Shown piece by piece: positions 7,211 to 11,220 of a DNA stretch of 12,578 bases. The DNA is taken from NCBI GenBank assembly GCA_946479905.1, contig CAMLIA010000128.1, positions 1 to 12,578 of the forward strand, given 5' to 3'. Each line of letters opens with the position of its first letter. Position 1 is the first letter of the stretch. This DNA comes from an uncultured Frankiales bacterium. Lineage in GTDB: Bacteria > Actinomycetota > Actinomycetes > Mycobacteriales > SCTD01. Both the position numbers and the translations under genes were made by a program. A model generated the notes under the pieces. The model had not been told where the DNA came from and ran no database searches. It saw only the letters and a list, made by a program, of their open reading frames with translations.

Positions 7211-8184
7211 CCCGCCGACGCCGTCCCGCCGCGGTCACGATCCTGTTCGGCATGACGGTGATCGCGGCCCTTGCCTGCGTCGTGATCACCATCCGGCCGC
7301 TGAACCCGGCCGCGTCCCGCCAGCTGCCCGCCACGATGGGCGTGGTGGCCGGGTGCCTGGCGGTCGTCCTGTGGCGGGCGAAGCGGGTCCCGGCGGCCCT
7401 CCTGCACGGCATCGTCCTGGTCTGGCTGACGGCGATCACGCTCGGCATCGTCAACGCCGCGACCCCGCAGGGCGCCACCGGACGGGCCGTGCTGTACACG
7501 TGGATGCTGCTCTACACGGCGTACTTCTTCACCGAGCGGCAGGCCCGGACGTACGCCGCCCTGACGACCCTCGCCTACCTGGGCGCCTGCGTCGCGCACC
7601 CCTTCCAGGGCATCGTGGCGGCCTTCCTCGTCGTCATGGTCACCTGCATCGCCGGGTGCGAGCTGCTGATCCGGATGCTGCGCCAGCTGCGTACCGCCGC
7701 TCTGCAGGACGAGCTGACCGGGCAGCCCAACCGGGCCGCGCTGGTGTCCCAGGGGTCGGAGATCATCCGGCAGGCCCGGCGCCGTGGCCGGCCGCTGACC
7801 GTGGCGCTGCTCGACCTCGACCACTTCAAGCAGATCAACGACGAGTTCGGGCACGCGGCCGGTGACGAGGTCCTGCAGCGCGTCACGCGGGAGTGGCGGG
7901 AACGGCTGCGCACCGGCGACACGCTCTACCGCTCCGGTGGGGACGAGTTCGTCCTGCTGCTCCCCGACGCGACCGAGCAGCAGGCCAGCCAGCTGCTCAC
8001 CCGCTTGCACGAGACGTCCGAGATCGCCTGGTGCTTCGGGCTCGCCGAGGTGCAGCCCGACGACGACCTCGACCGCGCCCTGGCGCGTGCCGACAAGCGC
8101 CTCTACGCCGCCAAGAGCGCCCGGGTGCCGGTCCCGCGGCTAGCGAGCGAAGACCTCGGTGAACGGCTGCGCGCTGCTCGCTGA
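7207..8184 (+). CDS. Membrane GGDEF diguanylate cyclase (paralogue 2)
   Basis: The frame is open far upstream (to 5293), but that part is a shadow of the composite gene. The real start is the ATG at 7207, which overlaps the preceding TGA as ATGA and implies translational coupling. The product is 325 residues. Its membrane region (about 10-156) carries the same core as paralogue 1: ATPQGATG at 85-92 and LLYTAYFFTERQAR at 101-114. The GGDEF domain (about 167-306) has DELTGQPNR, LLDLDHFKQIND (201-212) and SGGDEF (243-248). An I-site RTGD (235-238) lies five residues upstream of the signature. Both active and inhibitory sites look intact, so it should make c-di-GMP and be product-inhibited. Differences from paralogue 1 concentrate in the N-terminal membrane half and a few surface positions, suggesting an old tandem duplication with divergence of the sensing part. 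Its last 45 nt overlap the convergent phosphoesterase gene. Confidence 0.93.
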   Translation: MTRRRRPAAVTILFGMTVIAALACVVITIRPLNPAASRQLPATMGVVAGCLAVVLWRAKRVPAALLHGIVLVWLTAITLGIVNAATPQGATGRAVLYTWMLLYTAYFFTERQARTYAALTTLAYLGACVAHPFQGIVAAFLVVMVTCIAGCELLIRMLRQLRTAALQDELTGQPNRAALVSQGSEIIRQARRRGRPLTVALLDLDHFKQINDEFGHAAGDEVLQRVTREWRERLRTGDTLYRSGGDEFVLLLPDATEQQASQLLTRLHETSEIAWCFGLAEVQPDDDLDRALARADKRLYAAKSARVPVPRLASEDLGERLRAAR

Positions 8185-9201
8185 GCCGAGGTGCTCGCTG
8201 ATCCCGAAGCTGTCCTCGAGGGTGCGCAGCAGGCTGTAGTGGTCGTAGCCGGTGGTGACGGTCGCGCCCTGCCGGAGCCGCGGTGAGACGAGCACCGCAC
8301 CCGTACGGCCACCGAGACCGAGGCCCGCGCAGCTCGGGCAGGCGTAGTCGCTCGCGTTGCTCAGCACGGCCGTCGGGTCCGACGGCACGAACCCCTCGTC
8401 GAAGTTGACGATGAGCAGCCCGTTGTGGCGCGCGAGGTAGCTCAGCAGCGCCGGCAGGTTGCGCTTGAGGAACGCGTCGGCGGTCGTGAGACCACCGGCC
8501 TTCTGTCCCGCGCAGGGGTCGTCGTGGCCGTCGTTGCAGGTGTCCGGCGTGATGAAGGAGAAGGCCGGCAGGGTGTTGCGCGCGAGGTCCTTCGCCAGGT
8601 CGGTGAAGGGCCGCTGGTGGGCGGCGCAGCGGGCCTGGTCCTCGATGACGTCGGGGAAGTAGAGGAACGGGTTGTGCCGGTCCGCGTAGTTCTTGGCGCC
8701 GGTGGTGCTGTTGCCCTGGTACGGGTCCGGGCTCAGGTCACCGGCGGCGTACTTCGCGTGGAAGCACGGGGTCGACGTGCCGTCCTGGTAGGACCGCCAC
8801 GACAGGTGCTTGTCCTCGAGCTGGTCGGCGAGGTGGCGGCCGCCCCGCAGCCCCTGCCCCTGCACGCACGACCAGAGGCTCAGCCCGAGGCAGTCGCCCA
8901 TGGTCGGCGGGTACGGCGGCTGCCCGCTCACCATCGAGATGTAGTTGTCGAGGCTGGCGTGGCCGGTGCCGTAGTAGTTCGGCAGGAAGACGCCCTTGCG
9001 CCGCAGCGCCTTCAGGTAGACCGCAGGACTGTCCGGGCCGAACGTCTCCGACGCGTCCTCGTTCTCCTCCGTGAGGACCACGACGTGGTCGAAGTGCGGG
9101 ATGCCCTCGAGCCCGCGCGGCGCCGCGGTGGCGTGCGGGGCGGCGGTGAGGGCCAGGGCGGCCGCGGCAGCGGCGAGCAGAGCGAGGGGGCGGCGGTTCA
9201 T
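8140..9201 (-). CDS. Secreted alkaline-phosphatase-superfamily phosphoesterase (PF04185-like)
   Basis: Predicted exported phosphoesterase of the acid phosphatase/phospholipase C group, 353 residues. The frame opens at 9318, but the ATG at 9201 is preferred. It starts a typical Sec signal peptide (MNRRP, an Ala/Leu core to about residue 21, cleavage near ATA-A at 25-28), follows a GAGGG, and lies downstream of the PHO box. Family hallmarks are VVVLTEENEDASETFG (40-55, metal-binding E and N), GHASLDNYISMVSG (80-93, with candidate nucleophile Ser83), ITPDTCNDGHD (217-227), NFDEG (266-270), GGRTGAVLVSPRLRQG (297-312) and DHYSLLRTLEDSFG (320-333). Eight cysteines in the mature part suggest disulfides outside the cell. 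It probably releases phosphate from organic esters; the exact substrate (monoester, diester or phospholipid) cannot be told. Its 3' end overlaps the convergent cyclase by 45 nt. Confidence 0.88.
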   Translation of the reverse strand: MNRRPLALLAAAAAALALTAAPHATAAPRGLEGIPHFDHVVVLTEENEDASETFGPDSPAVYLKALRRKGVFLPNYYGTGHASLDNYISMVSGQPPYPPTMGDCLGLSLWSCVQGQGLRGGRHLADQLEDKHLSWRSYQDGTSTPCFHAKYAAGDLSPDPYQGNSTTGAKNYADRHNPFLYFPDVIEDQARCAAHQRPFTDLAKDLARNTLPAFSFITPDTCNDGHDDPCAGQKAGGLTTADAFLKRNLPALLSYLARHNGLLIVNFDEGFVPSDPTAVLSNASDYACPSCAGLGLGGRTGAVLVSPRLRQGATVTTGYDHYSLLRTLEDSFGISEHLGSASSAQPFTEVFAR

Positions 9202-9235
9202 GCCCTCGGTCTTCGCCACCCCGGCGCCGAAGCCT

Positions 9236-9264
9236 GCCCAACGGACCGTGAACGCCGCGTGAAC
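9236..9264 (-). promoter_or_regulatory. PHO-box-like direct repeat (PhoP site) upstream of the phosphoesterase
   Basis: On the - strand two identical GTTCACG units start at 9264 and 9253, exactly 11 nt apart (GTTCACG-CGGC-GTTCACG). A degenerate third unit, GTTGGGC, starts at 9242, again 11 nt on. The actinobacterial PHO box recognised by PhoP is made of 11-nt direct repeat units built on GTTCACC. The array ends 34 nt before the phosphoesterase start codon, a sensible place for activation under phosphate starvation. Unit spacing and sequence are seen directly; binding by PhoP is inferred from family knowledge and from the downstream product being a secreted phosphatase. Confidence 0.7.
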
Positions 9265-9266
9265 CG

Positions 9267-9446
9267 TCAGCTCGCGCGCGCGGTCTCCTGCTTGCGGCTG
9301 GCCTCGTAGTCGGCCCACGCGTTCATCAGCTCGAGCTCCACGGCTCCGCGGTCCTCGGCCGGTTCGGCCCCGGGCTGGTCGATCTCGTCGAGCTTGGTGA
9401 GGGCGCGCCAGAGCCGCTCCTGCGCCGACCGCTGCTCCGGGACCAT
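9267..9446 (-). CDS. Small acidic hypothetical protein (59 aa)
   Basis: Short frame from ATG 9446 to TGA 9267 encoding 59 residues. The middle is Glu/Asp-rich (LDEIDQPGAEPAEDRGAVELELMNAWADYEAS, quoted in two runs: LDEIDQPGAEPAED then RGAVELELMNAWADYEAS). The protein begins MVPEQRSAQERLW. It has no membrane span and no motif I recognise, and is predicted mostly helical and soluble. GAGG, with a 3-nt spacer, precedes the ATG, and third positions are strongly G/C, as in the neighbouring genes. It points in the same direction as the phosphoesterase, 65 nt upstream of it, with the PHO box between them. The small membrane protein gene behind it is also on this strand. Coding support is codon bias plus the ribosome site only. 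Confidence 0.6.
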   Translation of the reverse strand: MVPEQRSAQERLWRALTKLDEIDQPGAEPAEDRGAVELELMNAWADYEASRKQETARAS

Positions 9447-9522
9447 GCCCTCACGCTGCCACGGGCTCCGCGGCGGTGTCAGCAGTCCGCCCGGGCGGTT
9501 GGATCATGGTCCGTTGTGAGGG

Positions 9523-9627
9523 CTAGCGCTGGCCCTGGTAGAGCTTGTAGACGACGTAGACCGCGAACCACGCGACGGCCAGGCACGCGACGACGAGCAG
9601 ACCGGTGTACAAGTACTCGATCTTCAC
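9523..9627 (-). CDS. 34-residue single-span membrane protein
   Basis: From GTG 9627 to TAG 9523 the frame encodes 34 residues with a textbook topology. A short head (MKIEYLY when GTG is read as Met) is followed by one long hydrophobic span, TGLLVVACLAVAWFAVYVVY (residues 8-27), and a basic tail KLYQGQR. The positive charge at the C-terminus suggests an N-out/C-in orientation. No Shine-Dalgarno sequence precedes the GTG, but TAGGGT lies exactly 7 nt upstream, the arrangement of leaderless actinobacterial transcripts. It is divergent from the DsrE-family gene, with 18 nt between start codons. Function is unknown; small single-span proteins often modulate larger membrane complexes, which is only a general expectation. 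Confidence 0.65.
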   Translation of the reverse strand: MKIEYLYTGLLVVACLAVAWFAVYVVYKLYQGQR

Positions 9628-9634
9628 GAGTGCG

Positions 9635-9640
9635 ACCCTA
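9635..9640 (-). promoter_or_regulatory. Candidate -10 box of a leaderless promoter
   Basis: The - strand hexamer TAGGGT fits the actinobacterial -10 pattern TANNNT and is separated from the GTG start of the 34-residue protein by exactly 7 nt. Transcription would then start at or next to the start codon. No good -35 is visible; CACGAC at about the right distance is weak. If correct, the promoter lies between the two divergent start codons and only 5 nt from the DsrE-family ATG. Confidence 0.4.
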
Positions 9641-9645
9641 TCGGG

Positions 9646-9999
9646 ATGCGGTCTCTCGTCGTGAAGCTCACCGCCGGCGCCGACGCGCCCGAGCGCTGCC
9701 TGCAGGGCCTCACCGTCGCCTCCGTCGCGCTCGCCTCCGGCGCGGACGTGTCGCTGTGGCTCACCGGCGAGTCGGTGTGGCTCGCCACCCCCGGCAGCGA
9801 GCTGGAGCTGCCCGAGTCACCACCCGCCTCGGCCCTGCTCGACGCGGTCCTCGCCGGCGGTCGCGTCCAGGTCTGCACCCAGTGCGCCGCCCGCCGCGGC
9901 CTCACCGAGACCGACCTGAAGCCCGGGGCGGTCGTCTCCGGAGCGGGCAGCTTCGTCGAGCAGGCCCTGGCTGAGGGCGTACAGGCCCTCGTCTACTGA
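9646..9999 (+). CDS. DsrE-family protein
   Basis: 117-residue protein with the DsrE/DsrF-like alpha/beta layout. It has a first strand MRSLVVKLTAG, a region with APERCLQGLTVASVALASGADVS, and a middle strand plus loop VSLWLTGESVWLATPG. A two-cysteine segment, VQVCTQCAARRGL, is followed by LKPGAVVSGAGSFVEQALAEGVQALVY at the end (quoted as LKPGAVVSGAGSF and VEQALAEGVQALVY). Family members bind or relay sulfur through conserved cysteines or act as small accessory proteins. The CxxC here could be redox-active or metal-binding, but the partner is unknown. The ATG at 9646 gives the usual family length. Its stop codon TGA (9997-9999) is the first three bases of palindromic repeat copy A, so the repeat abuts or supplies the end of the gene. 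Confidence 0.75.
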   Translation: MRSLVVKLTAGADAPERCLQGLTVASVALASGADVSLWLTGESVWLATPGSELELPESPPASALLDAVLAGGRVQVCTQCAARRGLTETDLKPGAVVSGAGSFVEQALAEGVQALVY

Positions 10000-10059
10000 T
10001 CCACGGAGCACTTGCTCACGATCGAGGGTCCGGAAAGCGCGCAAACGCTCCGTGGATCA
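9997..10059. repeat. 63-bp palindromic element, copy A
   Basis: Perfect 13-bp terminal inverted repeats, TGATCCACGGAGC at 9997-10009 and GCTCCGTGGATCA at 10047-10059, enclose a 37-nt centre. Inside, TTGC and GCAA continue the stem after a 2-nt mismatch. The element matches copy B at 11145-11207 at 60 of 63 positions and has the same orientation. It sits between the DsrE-family gene and the nuclease-like gene, and its first TGA is the DsrE-family stop codon. It has no internal gene and no T-run of a classical terminator. It resembles REP/MITE-type extragenic palindromes and could fold in single-stranded DNA or RNA. Confidence 0.9.
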
Positions 10060-10101
10060 CCGGGGGTGGGCTGTCCACAGCGGCGGTACGACCTCCCCCG
10101 G
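10060..10101. promoter_or_regulatory. Nested dyad upstream of the nuclease-like gene
   Basis: Directly after repeat copy A, CCGGGGGTGG (10060-10069) pairs with CCTCCCCCGG (10092-10101), with one mismatch. Within it lies a second dyad, GCTGT-CC-ACAGC (10070-10081). The sequence is not repeated next to copy B, so it belongs to this leader region and not to the repeat. It ends 29 nt before the chosen start codon, so it could be an operator for an autoregulated gene (AbiEi-type antitoxins are known to bind inverted repeats upstream of their own operons) or a leader hairpin. The role is inferred. Confidence 0.35.
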
Positions 10102-10130
10102 CGTGACCTGTGCGGGCCCAGGCTGCCCGG

Positions 10131-11126
10131 ATGCGGATGTCGGAGGCCCTGGCGATCGGGGTCGATCTCGGGCAGAGGTCGGCGAGGGCGGTGAGCGCCC
10201 GCGAGCTTGTGGCGGCGGGGGTCGACCTGCGGGCGGTCACGCTGCTCGTGAAGGCGGGCGAGGTCCACAAGCTGTGGCGCGGGATGTACGCCTTCGGACC
10301 CGTCAGCGACACCACCCGGGCGCACGCGGCCATCAAGCACGCGAAGAAGCGCCCCGGGGAGAGGGCGAAGCCGCAGCCCGCACCCGTGGTCACGGGGCTG
10401 CTCGCCGCCCGCGCGCTCGAGCTTCCGTGGGTGCCGGACAGCACGCACGTGCAGGTGCTGGTAGCCGCACACGTCCGGCGATCGTCGTACCCGGAGATCA
10501 CGGTGCGCAGGTGCTGGGACGTCGAGGCCGTGGACACCTGGAGCCTGGCGGGTGCCCGAACGGCCGACGCGACCAGGGCGGTGTACGACGGAGCGCGCGA
10601 GTGCGCCAGCCTGCGCGATGTCCGTGGCCTCGTGCTCGGTGGTGTCAACGCGGGGGTCAACCCCGCGCACCTGATCACGCTGCTCGACAAGGGAGCCGTC
10701 GCCGCGACGGCCTGGACGCGGCGGGCTGTCCGCGACGCCACGCGAGGGTGCGCGTCGCCGCCGGAGGCCGAAGCGGTCGACGCCATGATCGGCTGCGGCT
10801 GGCCGTTCTACGTCAACGCCGACCTGTTCGTCGACGGCGAGTTCCTGTGCCGCCCGGACGTCTACCTCGTAGGTACCGGAGCGGGCGGTGAGCTCGACTC
10901 CGTGCAGGAGCACAACGCCACGCAGGCGCAGCTCGCGCACACCCTCAACCGGCACACGAGGGCCGCCAGGCTCATTGATCTCGCACACATGACGCCGACC
11001 CAGATGCGACTGGACCCGCCCTCTTTCGGACGAGCCGTCGTCGCGCTGGCGCAGGATCGGCTGGCGCGCGGGCTCGGCGACCCGCCAGGGCTGGAGATCC
11101 GCCCGCGCGGCCCACTGCTCCGCTGA
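10131..11126 (+). CDS. AbiEi-antitoxin / DUF559-like protein with probable PD-(D/E)XK nuclease domain
   Basis: 331 residues from ATG 10131; ATG 10137 and GTG 10110 are in-frame alternatives, and none has a clear ribosome site. The N-terminal ~55 residues resemble the winged-helix head of AbiEi-type antitoxins: a helix pair followed by AVTLLVKAGEVHKLWRGMYAFG (35-56), the usual 'G.. ..lwRGvYa' turn. The C-terminal region (about 207-265) fits the VSR/DUF559-type nuclease fold of actinobacterial relatives. Candidate catalytic residues are the SPPEAE glutamates (E212/E214), D243 in CRPDVYL, and E254/D256 in GELDSVQEH. No companion AbiEii nucleotidyltransferase toxin is next to it, so a classical two-gene toxin-antitoxin system is unlikely here. 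The gene stands alone between two 63-bp palindromes, which suggests transfer as a unit or a functional link with them. Nuclease activity is inferred from motif resemblance. Confidence 0.7.
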   Translation: MRMSEALAIGVDLGQRSARAVSARELVAAGVDLRAVTLLVKAGEVHKLWRGMYAFGPVSDTTRAHAAIKHAKKRPGERAKPQPAPVVTGLLAARALELPWVPDSTHVQVLVAAHVRRSSYPEITVRRCWDVEAVDTWSLAGARTADATRAVYDGARECASLRDVRGLVLGGVNAGVNPAHLITLLDKGAVAATAWTRRAVRDATRGCASPPEAEAVDAMIGCGWPFYVNADLFVDGEFLCRPDVYLVGTGAGGELDSVQEHNATQAQLAHTLNRHTRAARLIDLAHMTPTQMRLDPPSFGRAVVALAQDRLARGLGDPPGLEIRPRGPLLR

Positions 11127-11143
11127 GACCCCGGCCCCCGCTG

Positions 11144-11208
11144 GTGATCCACGGAGCACTTGCTCACGATCGAGGGTCCAGAACGTGCGCAAACGCTCCG
11201 TGGATCAC
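11144..11208. repeat. 63-bp palindromic element, copy B (65 bp with one extra outer pair)
   Basis: TGATCCACGGAGC (11145-11157) and GCTCCGTGGATCA (11195-11207) form perfect 13-bp arms, extended by one further G-C pair to 11144-11208. The stem continues inward with TTGC/GCAA and then CACG/CGTG around a 15-nt loop, so 21-22 pairs form in all, with two short mismatch gaps. It differs from copy A at three positions, all in the inner right half. It lies between convergent genes: 18 nt after the nuclease-like stop and 12 nt from the sugar-transferase stop. It could serve incidentally as a bidirectional transcription stop, although no T-run follows. Confidence 0.9.
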
Positions 11209-11220
11209 GGGCCCAAGAGC

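Noticed and set aside
8425..9309. 294-codon + strand frame opposite the phosphoesterase
   Set aside because: Antisense shadow rich in Val, Arg and Gly; the - strand has a signal peptide and phosphoesterase motifs.
9487..9498. Perfect 12-bp palindrome CCGCCCGGGCGG downstream of the 34-residue gene
   Set aside because: It is all G/C in a GC-rich genome, lacks a T-run, and could arise by chance; too weak to call a terminator.
9993..11192. 399-codon - strand frame running from repeat to repeat opposite the nuclease-like gene
   Set aside because: It begins and ends inside the palindromes because they happen to be open in that frame. No domain is recognisable, and the + strand frame has better codon bias and family motifs.
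9997..11208. CRISPR or integron-like array
   Set aside because: Only two repeat copies, about 1.1 kb apart with a gene between them; no spacer pattern, no integrase and no attC consensus.
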